From positions 1 through 62,000 of the forward strand of contig CAJNDS010000491.1 of NCBI GenBank assembly GCA_905221605.1: 62,000 nucleotides of DNA, in the 5' to 3' direction. Made by a program: the position numbers and the translations under genes. Under the pieces are notes generated by a model, which saw only the letters and a program-made list of their open reading frames with translations, ran no database searches and was not told the origin of the DNA. This document shows, one piece after another, positions 32,337 to 44,008 of the stretch. This DNA is from Symbiodinium natans (lineage: Eukaryota; Sar; Dinophyceae; Suessiales; Symbiodiniaceae). Position 1 is the stretch's first letter; each line of letters opens with the position of its first letter.

Positions 32337-35300
32337 TCACCAGCGCATGGTCCTCAGAGCTCCGCTCAACATGGCATTTTTCTTGCTGGCTACACTCTCC
32401 AAGTCGCCATCTCTGGCTTGTTTTGGTGGTTTGTTGCGAAGCCCGCGGCACGTCCATGGCCCTCTTTTGCAGCTGAGCTGCGTGTGCACCAGCATCGCCC
32501 GCGGATCGTACGGCTGCAGCAATGATTTCAAGCTTTCTAACCTCGCGTCAAACCGCGAGACTTTCCACCGGATACCGATGTGTGCATGAGCTTAGCACTC
32601 AGTACAGCCATCTACGGAATTCTGCCAAAGACATCACAAGGAGGCCAACATTGTCGCTGCTTTGCACACACTGGACAGGTCCTGGACTCCTAGACGGTGT
32701 CCCACCCACACCAATTGTAGCGAACATAAATCCCACTAGGGGAGAACAAGACAAGAGCGTGCGTCGCCTTCAAGGCCTCGCCAAGCTCCTTGGAACAGGG
32801 CGCTTGACGGGGCTCGCAGTCTCTCGCACTCCGCGAGTTGCAGCTCCGTGTGTGTTCGAATTGCGGCTCGGGTCTTGAACTTGACTTCGAAAAGCCTACA
32901 CATGGCGGCGCTGGGTGTTATGTCTCTGGAATCTAGAACTTTGCTGCCCTCCTTGCTTCATACACGAGGCAGAAAGGGACAACGTTTATCAAACAAGACT
33001 GTAGACACTCGAGCCAGATATTCTAACTTGCTGCAATTCCGATGGCATGTCCTGCTCGGATCGGATGCGCTTCTCGAGATGTCTGAGGAGCTCATTCCCA
33101 CGCGCCAGCACCAGGGAATTCACACCAAGCTCCTCGCAGTTTTCTCGTAGCTTTAGCAGGTCTACTTGCAAAGCACATCAAAGCACCAACAAGCTTCGGT
33201 CCTTTGCCGTCTTGATCGCTTTGCGAAGCGGCTCCAGGCGTTGGACAGAAGCCTGCGGGACTGTGACGTGATGCAAGACTCGTGAACCTCTGAATGAAGC
33301 TTATGCTGAAGCTTGCTTCTGCTTGCCTACGACTTTGCAGCAGTTGTTTGGTGATGGCATGCTGGACATGCTGGCCTCAACATCGATCTTCTGACATGCA
33401 TTGGCCCAGTCTCGGTACAGGACTCTGGCCTCGGACCGGGAGATTTTTATCAGATGTCCATGCACGTCACGGTTTCCCATGCTTCCCCCAAAAGAGCAAA
33501 GGCCCGATTGTAGGCGGGGGCACCTCGAGAAGCTCCACGACTTTGATCCCTAGATCTTCGCACTTCTCGATGCACTCTCGCAAGACCTGTAGGCAGAAAT
33601 AGCGTTGCTCAGGGACTCTGCTTTGCTGATCGGACTGAACATCTCTTTGCACAACCCTGGAACAACGAGCATCAAAGTGGCAGCGGTAATGCCTCGGGAT
33701 CTCCATGGCGGATGGCATCGTGCAAAGCCTTCAGCTCTTCGAGCTCTATCTCCTGCAGGGAAGAGTTGATGCAAACTGAGGCATATATGGGCTCGCTGCA
33801 AAAGCACATGCCAGACCATTCAAAACGGACCGTCAACCACAAGGCTCGACTGTGCGAGTGCAGCTGGCTCTATGTCGCAGCCAAGCGGCAAACCTTTTCA
33901 GCAACTCTGCCGGAATGCTGTATGCCGCCTGGGCTTCACTTGAATCATGAAGCGAGATTTTGTGGCCGGATGTGAAGCCATCAGCAGTTTCACGCCAAAG
34001 CGGGCATCCCGACGCCTCTTGCTGCCTATGATTATTCTGACCAGGCCACCAGTTTAAGCTCTATGGACCTTTGAAGACATTGGAGGACTCTAAGTAGTAT
34101 CGGCATCATGAGTCGAATTCTCATGTATTGATGAAGTGGGGATGCCCAACCTGCGACCTGGACAAAGATGCAGCAGGTTTCTGATCATGTTGAGCCAAAC
34201 GATGATGAAACGGTGCGGTCGTCTATGTGCAAGGAGTGCGCATGGCGTCCAAGCGTTTGTGGGAGTTTGTGGTATCACAGGCCCCGCCGCCTCCGTCAAA
34301 CACCCTTGTCCGTGGGCTGTTGCGCAGAATGCGTAAAAAAGCTCAGAAATGTGGCGGAAGATCCTGCCACGCCCAACTACAAGACCGACATTTTGGGAAC
34401 CGTAGCCAATGCGGCACATGTTCTCGCGCCAAGGGGCCGCATCTTCCAAGGTCTTCTCCCGCTCTTCGATGCCGGCAGCGTCTGCCATAGCTTCCAGGAG
34501 CTCCTTCTCATGGGCTCGTGGTGTGGGTAAAACTCTGAACCTCATGTTAAGGGATGTTGCTCCTATGCTTGTTAGGTTCCGAATGTTTTACGTATTCTCA
34601 TGTTGCCTGCGAATGGGCAGGCCGCTCTGGGATTCCTCAGGGTTCTGTCTACAATGGTCTACTCCAGACGCACAAGGTGGCTGGAGACCCGTGCCACTTA
34701 TTGGGAAAACTCACACTTGTTAAAGGTGGTCCACAGCACACCGGCCATCTGCTCCTCGACTCGCTTCCTCACTTCTTCCTGGGAGACTCACAAGGAATCA
34801 AGGGATGAGTTTTCAAAGGGTTTCGCTCCACTTGGCGAGAGCATCAAGGGACCCGCCCCCTACCTCACAAGACTCAAGTGCGGCTTGGGCACAGCATCGA
34901 GGATGCGCTTTAAGCTCACTTGCGCCAGGCGCGCAGACATGATGGTCATCTTCAGCTTGGTCGGATGGCCTTATGGAAACACACCACGAACTACTGGATG
35001 ATTGCTTTCCCGTTGCACTTTGCCCAGCCACGGAATTTCACCGCTTTCTCAAGCTCTTTCTTGACATTCTCCCTTCGATTCATCAACCTCGGCAACAACT
35101 GGCGGTGTCCAGGGCCTGATCAGCAAGAGCCTTCTGCTCTCCTGGTTATTGTAGCACAGTTATGGAGTTATGGGGCGGAGCTTCGGACGCAACGAAAGTA
35201 TTGGCAACGCCTCCGAAATGCGACTGAGAGGCTTGCTGAGCAAGGATCGTGCCTCGTGAATCATTTGGTGCTCCTTCAACCCAGCCTTGCTAGCCTCAGC

Positions 35301-35849
35301 AGTGGCAAGCGAGAAGTATGCAATGAGTCAGAAGCCATGGAAGCTCCCGATTCTTGCGACCCCTGATGACATCCAGTTGCCAGTGTGAGAGCCGCAGAGA
35401 GGTCAGGGATGACTTTCGTGCTCATTGCTTTCCTTGGTCAGGCTTCGGTGTGGTGTGTTGGAGTCAGGGTTGGGGCCGGCAGCTCGCTTCCTACGCAAGT
35501 GAGATCGGATGACTCGGGTGTGTGATGTATCGTGTTTGCCAACTCCAACCTTGACATGTTTGAAGTCTTCGAGGATAGTGGAGGCTCACAGAATGCAAGC
35601 GAGTTTCTGCAGTGCCCCCTGCGTCTGTCCAAGCAACTCCACCCTCTCCCGTGCTTCAGGTTCTGCCGGGAGGTCCATGCCTGCAGCCCCGAGAACCCAA
35701 GAATCAAACAAGTGGTTGATTCTTTGTCGTGAAGGAGCTTCAACTTGTCTGCGCAATGCTGGCGAATTGTCTTCCTTCGGTACAGTGGCGATTCTCTCTC
35801 TTCTTCTTCCTCTGCTGAACATGAGGGGTCCCCGACGGCCCCCACGCAT
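32337..35849 (-). CDS. Helical-repeat protein spread over many tiny exons
   Basis: At least twelve minus-strand exons share one pattern: about 20-30 residues forming a helix pair, roughly L..AI..A...G(V/I/L)....L..A..LL..L. Best-bounded exons: 35294-35211 (ASKAGLKEHQMIHEARSLLS...); 35098-35029 (LLPRLMNRRENVKKELEKAV...); 34534-34438 (KELLEAMADAAGIEEREKTL...); 33752-33693 (EIELEELKALHDAIRHGDPE); 33586-33524 (VLRECIEKCEDLGIKVVELL...); about 33252-33190 (SVQRLEPLRKAIKTAKDRSL); about 33165-33035 (LRENCEELGVNSLVLARGNE...). Further ones lie near 35840-35596, 34950-34875, 34785-34722, 33435-33375, 32880-32815 and 32535-32430. Flanks are typically CAG| before and GAG|GC or GT after. The protein would be an elongated alpha-helical scaffold. 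No named family; ends unknown. Confidence 0.65.
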
Positions 35850-35893
35850 GGCGCGCCCGAGTCTCTCTGTTCCTCCTTTTTTCTTCTTCCGCG

Positions 35894-35914
35894 CGCTCTC
35901 TCTCTCTCTCTCCC
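35894..35914. repeat. (CT)n tract
   Basis: About ten CT units in a pyrimidine-rich spacer. A similar tract lies at 36273-36304. Confidence 0.9.
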
Positions 35915-36667
35915 TTCTTCCTTTCCTTCTTTTCTACTCGCAGCACTCCAGTCCCCAATCATCTTCGCGTCGGCGAAGACATTTTGTGATTTGATTGGGG
36001 CTTGCTTTTTGGAGTGACTTGCACTCTAGCTCAGACTCTAGCTGAACCATGTTCCACAGCTGCTCTGAAGTTGACGGTCCACATGCGGGATGTCAGAGAG
36101 TGTGTGTGTGTGTGCGTTTGTTTGGGTAGGGGGATGCGAGGGCTTTAATGCTAGTCCCTTACTATCCTGGTGCAGTCCATCTAACCTTGCATCAACCGGG
36201 GCTTAGGCCCACGATATAAACAAAGCGTATTGTCAACGAAGCAATTTGGTTCGCTTTGTTCCCAACACACGAACTCTCGCTCGCTCTCTCGCTCTCTCTC
36301 TCTGTCCAGCCTTTTCTCAAACTCTTTGACAAGTGCGGGTTTGCCATGATGCAAAAACTGCGGGCTTGTTTTGGAACCTTTTGCCACCAGCCGTGAGATG
36401 TGTACAACCAGTCCCCGGCCGGGGAGTACTCGACATATGGAGCTTTGGGCAGCATGACTAAGCCGCTCATGTAAGGTGGAAAGCGCTTCACCTTGTTTCG
36501 TCATAAGTGCAGCCCTTCAGGCTCTGCAACTACGGAATGAGACGTGGCCGCGCAGTTGGCCATTTCACATCCTGGCTAGGACAACCCGAGGCCAAGTCCT
36601 GAAGCACCTCAGCTCCATACACTAGGAGCTAGCACGGACTATCATGAACTTCATGAACCTTGAAGAA

Positions 36668-37846
36668 TCATGAACAAAAGCTTGATGTCTGAAGCGCTGG
36701 CCGAGAAGCCGGAGCGCAAGAGGCCGCGACTTCTTCCATGTTTAGGCCGCCATTCACCTTGTTGGAGAAGGATGCCCATGGCTCGTCTTCTGCTGGGTCC
36801 CAGGTGTCATTGGCCCGGAAAATGGTTGAAAGAATGCAGAAGGCCTTGGGGTCTTTCTTTTGAAGGCTGGATCGGCCAGACCTGTGTGCCGCATTGCCTG
36901 GAACATGGTATTCATCAGTGTTTACATCGCTTCCAAACCATCGCTGCAGCGCCATGGCTAGATATTCATCGGCCTGCACGGTTGGTACTGGCTCGCCATC
37001 GATTTCGTCGGCAGAGTGGTCCGTTGTGTAGAGCCGCCGCACCATTGCATCGTTGTAGGCTTTCCTGTACATGCAAACAGTGCGTGGAGAAAGCGAGCAG
37101 TATTGGATGGTGTGGAAAAGCTCCTCCACGACTGAAGCTTGAGGTTCCTTTTCGTGCACACCGACAGACGGAAACAAGGGGCTGGCACCCCCAAGGCCAG
37201 TCGTGAAAGATCGGCTCACCTCTGGATGAACTAGCCAGGTGTCCTTCTCCTCTGACTCTTCAGCAGCAATCAAGAGCTTGATCCCTGTGTGTGCCAAGCT
37301 GGCCATGGTCTCATTGGAGATGGCGGCTTCTAGCAGGATGTGCCTGACTGTCGCTGCTGACTGCATAACAAAATCCGGCGATACATCGGGTCCTGCCAGA
37401 ACAGGAAGCCCAAGGAGTTTGTCCTCGACGTGAGATACCAACAGGTACTGCGAGTAGAAGCTCCCCGACTTGTCGGACCATTCCCGCAGCTCCGAGACAC
37501 CAGAAGACCTGGGGTCCAAGATCACGCTCTCTTCACTTGCGACGATTGGAGGTGGCGGAAGTGGCTTGGCCCCCTCTGGAAGCTTGGGATCGCAAGAGAG
37601 CCCTTGTCGCTCATATTTTGCCGCATAGCTCGGGGGCTCCAGAAACTCTGGCGGCTCGCATACCCAAAGGCCTCTGTTCAGTGCCAAGCATGTGCATGAA
37701 AGTCCGGCCGCACAGTGGCCGTGACTTGGATCGCAGACCTGGCCCTGCTCTTTTGCCGAGGAAAGGAGAGAAAGAACGGGAAGCGGACGACAGGACAGCA
37801 AAACTACCTGCGCCAGGGCTTGACACGCAGCACGCCCAGCGCGCAT
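36668..37846 (-). CDS. Secreted, divergent zincin-like metallopeptidase
   Basis: A single ATG-initiated frame of 392 codons, unusual here for lacking introns. Residues 1-31 form a signal peptide with a Leu/Val-rich core. Residues 38-63 are Cys-rich (six Cys, C.....C...LSC.C pattern). The catalytic-like region holds GLGGASP (217-223), EELFHTIQYC (241-250), and ADEYLAMALQRWFG (292-305). Secreted gluzincin-type peptidases show 'GLGG', then 'HExxH', then 'EY.A....(W/Y)F'. Here the first zinc-binding His is Glu241, so activity is doubtful. A GT follows FSNK (residue 363), so the last 29 residues could be intronic. It lies in the same direction between two groups of helical-repeat exons. A role in extracellular protein turnover or as an inactive binding protein is inference. 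Confidence 0.65.
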   Translation of the reverse strand: MRAGRAACQALAQVVLLSCRPLPVLSLLSSAKEQGQVCDPSHGHCAAGLSCTCLALNRGLWVCEPPEFLEPPSYAAKYERQGLSCDPKLPEGAKPLPPPPIVASEESVILDPRSSGVSELREWSDKSGSFYSQYLLVSHVEDKLLGLPVLAGPDVSPDFVMQSAATVRHILLEAAISNETMASLAHTGIKLLIAAEESEEKDTWLVHPEVSRSFTTGLGGASPLFPSVGVHEKEPQASVVEELFHTIQYCSLSPRTVCMYRKAYNDAMVRRLYTTDHSADEIDGEPVPTVQADEYLAMALQRWFGSDVNTDEYHVPGNAAHRSGRSSLQKKDPKAFCILSTIFRANDTWDPAEDEPWASFSNKVNGGLNMEEVAASCAPASRPALQTSSFCS

Positions 37847-37989
37847 CTGTCACCCTTTTGCTACATAATCAGAGCAAGGATGCGTGAAAGAACTGCCACC
37901 GTTCGTTTGAGCCGATATATTGGTTCATGACACATGAGCATGTGAGCATGTACTTGCAACTACATAAATGTAATTTGTGAGTTTTTGTC

Positions 37990-39207
37990 AATTACGCAGT
38001 CAGTGCACTGCACCCATACACTCCTGCAGAGGTGCGAGCCTTCTGCCGCTTGGAGGGCTTCCAAAAGATCTGGAACACGCGCTGCTTCGATGGCCTCCTC
38101 CAGTCCCTGCTGTGCTGCCTGTGACAAAGGGCAAACAGAGCCAATAGGGCCAATAGATGTTTTGCTGGCTGGAGAGCCTTGAGTCTTCAAAAGGGAGCTG
38201 GGGGAATATAGGTTGAAAATGACTCATGACAGCTCGCTTCCGGAGGACTTCCGTGGCTCTCCCAAGGGTGCGAAGTAGAAGATTGCAGCCCGGCCTCCCG
38301 ACGGATGAGCCTCTCCCGTCCTACCACGACGATCTCCTCGGGTAGCCTCCGGCCAATATCCGTGGTGTAGGGTTTCGGGCTTAGGGTTTGAAAGCATTCC
38401 GAATTCATGGCCCACACCTGCCTCGCACTCTCAGCTGCTTCGATTGCTGCCTTGAGAGGGGTGATGCCCTTTGCGGTGTCCAAGTCCTCCACCACCAAGT
38501 CCTCGGATTGTGGATTTCGTGTATACGAAGGCCATTCCCCCGTTTGAGGACTGGCATTGTTGCCTCTGCAATCAGGACATCCTACCTGACCAGAGTAAGC
38601 TGCATTCCGGCACTGGACGTTGGCAATTTAACTTCTTACGCCATGGTGCCAGCTTTTCCAGGAGGCTTCGAGCCTTGTCGATGCCTGCTTGTTTATGCGT
38701 GTCTCCGATCCCGATATGACTTGGGCGACTCGACTCGCTGCAGGAATGCAATTTTCGGAAATGCCAAGAGTAACTGAGGTGGCCATGCCATGCCTAACAG
38801 GGAACCCCCAAAAGGAGAACTGCTCTGAATTTTGGCATTCCTGCCATGCTACACCTGACAGAACCCTGTGTGCGCAGCTAGTCGCAATCACCGCGCCACG
38901 TGCCAGTGATGCACAGCGTTATACAGTGATACGACCATTTCTTTGATTTGGAAGCGCAAGGACCTCGACTTGTGGCACCCCCTCCGCGGCGCATGATGAC
39001 AGGCCCACCTTGTAGCTTTGCATCAACTGCCGCCTGTAGAGCCTGACAGCACCAAAACGGGGAGGCTTACACATCCCCGGAGGGTTTGAAGCCCGCGCTG
39101 TTTAAGTTTGGGCTTTCAGCACTCATTGTGGATGCGAGAACATCTCCGGCCTCCCTCAGCTGCTCAGGAAATCGAGCTTTCATTGCTTCCGCCAGGTCGT
39201 TCTTTAC
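37990..39207 (-). CDS. Helical-repeat exons, second group
   Basis: Short exons with the same helix-pair pattern as those at 32.3-35.8 kb. Exon 38118-38040 (tttgtcacag before, GC donor after) encodes AAQQGLEEAIEAARVPDLLE and ALQAAE. Exon about 38685-38640 before a consensus gtaag donor encodes GIDKARSLLEKLAPW. Others: about 38505-38435 (TPLKAAIEAAESARQ), about 39056-39010 (QALQAAVDAKLQ), and 39207 to about 39124 after gcgcacag (VKNDLAEAMKARFPEQLREA...). Intron 38366-38389 carries a telomere-like motif. This is either the 5' half of the gene at 32.3-35.8 kb, with the 392-residue gene inside an intron, or a paralogue. Confidence 0.6.
38366..38389. repeat. Interstitial telomere-like motif
   Basis: Degenerate (T)GTAGGG / TTTCGGG / TTAGGGTTT units between helical-repeat exons. 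Confidence 0.5.
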
Positions 39208-40304
39208 CTGTGCGCAGCATACCCCCGCAGCATTCCTCGTTTTGCTCATTTTCGAACTCGCTCGGAATTGGTGCCGACTTGGCTGAGCCCGGAACTTCGC
39301 GTAAGCGAAGCAGCAATGCCCGAGCTCCATGAACATACTTGTAGTCCTGCCAGCACGTTTGAATTGCAAGTCTTCTTTCTGCCGCGCCTGTATTTATTCA
39401 TTTCCATTTTTGTGGCCCTTCTTCAGCGTGACGCCTGGAACTCGATGCCCTTGCTGGCACGAAGGACCTGTCACAAGGACGACGTGCAGTGCCGAGACAC
39501 TGAGGAGCAGCGCAGGTGACAAAAACGCCTGCTCCAGCTGCTCGATGCTCGGAGAGTTGATCGCTGCGATGATTGCGGCCTTCATGGTTTGCATGCATTT
39601 GGTGGGCTATGTCCTGATGGTTGAATGGCCGACGTGTGTAAGCTGAAGCGTCTGTGTTGTCAGCCGGTTTTGTGAAATCTGTCCATCAACATCCTGACTT
39701 CAACGCCCACGGACGGCAGGCAGTGGCACAAAGCAAGACAACGCAACACCTATCAACACCTGCACTCTTGAACTGCTAGCCGATTCAAGACAAAAGCCTC
39801 CGCCAAGTCTGCTCCCTGCTGCCGTGAGATTGCTGCCGTCGTGAAAGAGGGACTCCACCTCAATGAGGTGCGCTGGTGCTGCACTCTTGGTGCTCTTGCA
39901 AGCTTTTGAAGACTAAGATGTAAATTCTTGTGTGTGTGGACATGTCTCTGCGTGCAAGGAAACTCGGGTAATTCAATACCTGTAGTTTGCTGCATCTCGC
40001 AACGCAGAGCTGGCACATCAACAGCATGAAGCACCAACGCGGGGCACTGTTTGCTGCTTGCAAAGGCTCCCCCTTTCGAGGGAAGCTGCTTCAAGTGTTG
40101 CAATTCCCAGTCTGTGAGGTGATATGGCTACATCCTACAGCGTAGTACAGCTGCATCAAGTCCCAGTTCCCTTTTGGAACAACACCTAGCTGACCTGCCG
40201 GCGGACCTGAAGTACAGGCAGAGCAAAGGCACGGGCACAGGCATGGATGATCCTGCTCAGGCTACCTCCGCTCACTTCTTCTTGCCTCAAGGTCATGTCG
40301 GGCT

Positions 40305-43300
40305 TTAATAGAAAAAGGGTTCATGGCAAGACATGCAAGGACAACAAAGCACACCAAAATGCGTCCGGTGGCCTTTCTTCCCCTTTTTGCCCTTCATGGC
40401 CGCCCGGCGTGCATCCAACCGGGCCATGTAGTTGCGGCCCTCCTCTTGAAGGAAGAGCACGGCCTCTGCCTTATTAGTCGAGTTGGGCGGAGATGCGCCG
40501 CGCAACCTACCAACTCTGTGTTGCCGGGAACATGAACGAAAGAACCATGCAACTTGATCCAGAGGCACCATGCGCTGATACTGCTCGCGACGCTGCTTCT
40601 CGACAAGCACCGCGTTGCGCATCTCGTTCTCCTTTTCCTGACCGGAGAGAACGGGTGGGCGGAATGCCATGCATCCTGTCTCGTTTCCTGGTCGCCTCTA
40701 ATGATCATACATTCAGTATCGCCAGGCTATGCCAGCCTCTCCAGTAACTAGTCTTGCCAAATGTGCCAAGCAAGGCTAAAGCCCCGATTGCTTGTAGCGA
40801 GATGACATTAGCTGTAACTGCTTGAAATCACTCGCCTTTGAGGTTTTCAATTTGGGGGATTACTAGGGTACCTTCTTGACGTCCTTATTGTACGGGAATC
40901 CTACTATTTGGGGGCGGACTACTTAACTCCCATCTTTGCCGCTGGCCTTGTAGGTGTCTGCCTCTTGGCCGCGACGCTCCTCGAGGTCGGCCAGCTCCTG
41001 GTGAGCGGCCGCGCGGCGCTCCTTGAGCATGTCCAGCTCCACAGTGCGGTTGTCCACCTCTTTCTCATGGTCCTGAATTGAGGCATTGAGAGCATCTGGG
41101 AGAGTTGAGGCAGGGGGGGACTAATTATAGATAATTAGGAACCTTGCAGTTCCTCGTTTTGAGTGGCCGTCCTTGGTCCATGCAATGTTCTCGTCATAGA
41201 GGTGCTTGATCCGCTGATCCAAGAAGGCATGTGCACGCTCGTGCACGGCCGTCTCCATATCTTGCGCGTCTACCAACCTTTCCACTTCCTCACGGGCACA
41301 GTTCCCAGCCGGACTTTGCAGATGAACGTCCCGCGGCGTCCTCCACAAGTTTTTTCTCCATCTGGGCGTGAATCCGCAGCAGGGCCTTGTGTCATGCGTG
41401 CATGTATGGCATGGAGCAAAGTTCGCACGCGCGATTGCGGCACCCAAAGTATGGGTTGCTGGGAACTTCCGGTTGTTTGGGTGGCCACTCTTCATGTGCC
41501 CAAGATCTTCCGCTGGATCTTCCCAGGCGGTGCTAAATGGGATCACAAGTGAGGGACAATAAAGGACCTGGCTCCAAGATGTTCCGAGGCTTCTAAGATG
41601 AGACCAATTTTGGTTTTCTGAGCCGGGTGCCAACCTTATTCCTACTGCTCGGCCACTGGAACACAGGATCACCCGTGCCTTTTCGACGACGACAGGCCAA
41701 CGAGATGGGCGTCCAAATGATTCCATTTCTACAACGGGATGCCGAGCTTTTCTTGTCTTTTTTTTGAGGTGGGGGGGTTTGCTAGGAGGATTTCTTGGCA
41801 GGTCCTGTCACCATTCAAACGGAAACAGGTCCCCAAGTTCTTACAAAGCCGAGGCCTGGTATCGTATGCTGCGGCAGTCTGTGGCTCTCCAATGCAGCAT
41901 AAATCGCCATGGCCCATAGCCACTCTTCACTCAACACGCATCTGCTTCAAACCTCCTTACCTTGATATTCATGTGTGGATATACTATGCAAAGCAACATC
42001 CATGGCAATCCTAGGCAGCAGGGGGGGGGGGTACATGACATGGCAGCTAAGGGATCCGCTCGGCCCATGTAGTTGCCATAAAAAAATCAACTTGGAAACT
42101 CTTGAAAAGGCCCCTTCTTCCCAAACACATAGGGCTTAGGGCTTAGGAATCAGGAACACGGTTGCAGGGCCTGCTCTCGAGCTCGTAGCTTCTTCTCCTC
42201 AAACTTATACTCGATATCACCTCACCAATCAACCAGCATCTGCATGTGGGCCACGCACAGCTTCGGCAGGTGGAATAGGACCCGGACTGATCGTCTTGTT
42301 CTTCTGAAGTTCTTCTTTCAACTCCTTGATTTCCTGGTTTGCAATCCTCGGAAACCATGCCGCCAAGTGCTGCAAAGCCCACATTCTCAAATCTGCACTT
42401 CTTCCCTGCGAGTGCAAGCCAAGAAGCTTTGTCTCCTTTTCCTCAGAAAAAATGGCATCTGAAACAAGCCTGCTATCTTGACAATACTGACGTGCAGGTG
42501 CCTGCGCAACCTGCCCCTGTGCCACATCAATGCAGTTATCACAGAAATTGCAAGTCTGTGCCGGGGACATGGTCGGACCGCTCTCGCTGCAGGTCATCTT
42601 CCAGATCCTTGACTGCCTGAGAGTTCTTCTGCTCCTGCGCTGCCGTTGGTTCAGATGCAATGCCACCATGTCCGTTGCAGAATGTGACTACAACTGGAGT
42701 CGCCGTGTCCTTGCGCTTGACCTCACTGAGCCGTTCTTGCTCTCTTCGCTCTGCCTCGACCTGCTGTCTAGAGCCAAGCAGTCATGCAGCTACCCAAGGC
42801 AGTCATGCAAATCTGTGCAAACGCCGGCCTTGGCTACAAGGTTGGCAAAGGACATTTCCTCAGCCAATGTCAGCACGAAACAACAGCCGAGGCGCCTTTG
42901 CCGCGAAGTCTTGAAGGGAGTAGGAGTGAGAAGTTAAGGTGTATAAGGCAAAGATCCATGAGATCGGTCTTCGTCTCCTCTAGCCATTCCTGCACCTGAG
43001 CCCTCTCTGCTTGCATCTTCTGGAGATTGCCCTGAGCAAGCCAGGGGGTTCAAGTCCCAGCGGACATCAACAAAAGCGAAATGGACGAAGTGAGAATACC
43101 CACGCCTGCACATTGGGATTCTCCTTCAGGTTTCTACACAAGCTCTTGTTGCTTTCTTTGAGCTTGTGCGCAACATCCTGGATCTCCCGTTGCCTTAGGA
43201 ATGATTTGGTGCACATGGAATCTCAACCGGACCTTTCTGCCCTCTGTGTGCCAGGATGCGTCTCCATAAACTTCGCCTGTGGCATGCCACACTACAACAC

Positions 43301-43477
43301 CACTCTTGCTGCTGTGACCTGAAACATTCGCATATGCCGTGAGATCCCGAGCCCTTGACCCGCGGCCTTGTTGCAAAGGCCCTTCAGTTGGCCACGCTCG
43401 GCAATTCGCTCCTCGTACTTCCGTTCCAAGTCTCTTTGCTCCTGCATCGGAAAATTGATGGGGTCGCAGACTGCCAT
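40305..43477 (-). CDS. Coiled-coil protein with many exons
   Basis: A chain of short, strongly charged helical exons. In transcript order: 43477 down to about 43370 (MAVCDPINFPMQEQRDLERK then YEERIAERGQLKGLCNK); about 43185-43080 (RQREIQDVAHKLKESNKSLC then RNLKENPNVQ); about 43025-42955 (NLQKMQAERAQVQEWLEETK); about 42770-42690 (RQQVEAERREQERLSEVKRK); about 42655-42580 (EQKNSQAVKDLEDDLQRERS); about 42350-42240 (IANQEIKELKEELQKNKTIS); 42225-42165 (EYKFEEKKLRAREQALQ); about 41385-41330 (KALLRIHAQMEKKLVEDAA); about 41285-41160 (EEVERLVDAQDMETAVHERA); about 41090-40925 (EVDNRTVELDMLKERRAAAH); about 40645-40560; and about 40460 to the stop at 40305, with a Lys-rich tail (KGKKGKKG). The style resembles axonemal or cytoskeletal coiled coils of flagellates. 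I could not name the family. The ATG at 43477 is chosen because a spliced-leader-like motif lies just upstream. Confidence 0.7.
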
Positions 43478-43487
43478 GATGTCAGAA

Positions 43488-43497
43488 TGAGCCAAAA
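43488..43497 (-). other. Spliced-leader-like decamer upstream of an ATG
   Basis: Minus strand TTTTGGCTCA, 10 bases upstream of the ATG at 43477. The dinoflagellate spliced leader contains ATTTTGGCTCAAG; relics of it occur upstream of genes that returned to the genome through mRNA. Ten bases can also match by chance. Confidence 0.3.
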
Positions 43498-43596
43498 GTG
43501 CGCATGTGGTTGGCTAGGCTATGTTGCCCCGAACAAGCCTGAATGATGCGCGAGATTTCGTCACCCATAAACCTCAGTTGCTGGACATTGGCCTAT

Positions 43597-43614
43597 TGTG
43601 TGTGTGTGTGTGTG
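43597..43614. repeat. (TG)n microsatellite
   Basis: Nine TG units. Confidence 0.9.
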
Positions 43615-43771
43615 CATGTTTAATACGTTTACAGAGCCCTCGCGGTGCCGAAAGCTGCGAGCTCGGGACTGCGTGAGTTCGTCGCCGTGCACAGATGCAC
43701 TTGATGAGATGCTGGTGAGGAAGCTAAGCTTTCCTAAGCTTCAGTCGAGTGTTTAAGTAACATCCTGCAGC

Positions 43772-44008
43772 ATGGACCAGTTGCTGAGAAGATTCGCAGC
43801 GCCTCCTCCAGAAGGACCTCCGTGCAACAAACGCAGGGCTCTGCATCTGTTGGTGCAAGATGCAAAAGAAGGCAAGCAAGGCTGGCAGAAGTTTGCGCCA
43901 ATTGCCTGTGCTCGAAAAGCTTCGACTTCTGAGAGCTTGTTGAGCGACATGTGGCTCAAGGAGAATGAAAGTGCTCTGCGACTCCCGGTGAAACGCCCTC
44001 CAGGGTGA
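43772..44008 (+). CDS. Plus-strand first exon or small gene, unknown
   Basis: ATG-initiated 78-codon frame with good coding character: MDQLLRRFAAPPPEGPPCNK, then RALHLLVQDAKEGKQGWQKF, and LLSDMWLKENESALRLPVKR before TGA. 'ctgcag' directly precedes the ATG and could serve as a trans-splice acceptor. It lies back-to-back with the minus-strand coiled-coil gene that starts at 43477, so the roughly 300 bases between them may be a two-way promoter. No family recognised. Confidence 0.5.
   Translation: MDQLLRRFAAPPPEGPPCNKRRALHLLVQDAKEGKQGWQKFAPIACARKASTSESLLSDMWLKENESALRLPVKRPPG

Noticed and set aside
43040-43062. tRNA-like 'ggttcaagtcccagc'
   Set aside because: Resembles a T-arm / B box, but no acceptor stem or D-arm can be drawn around it.
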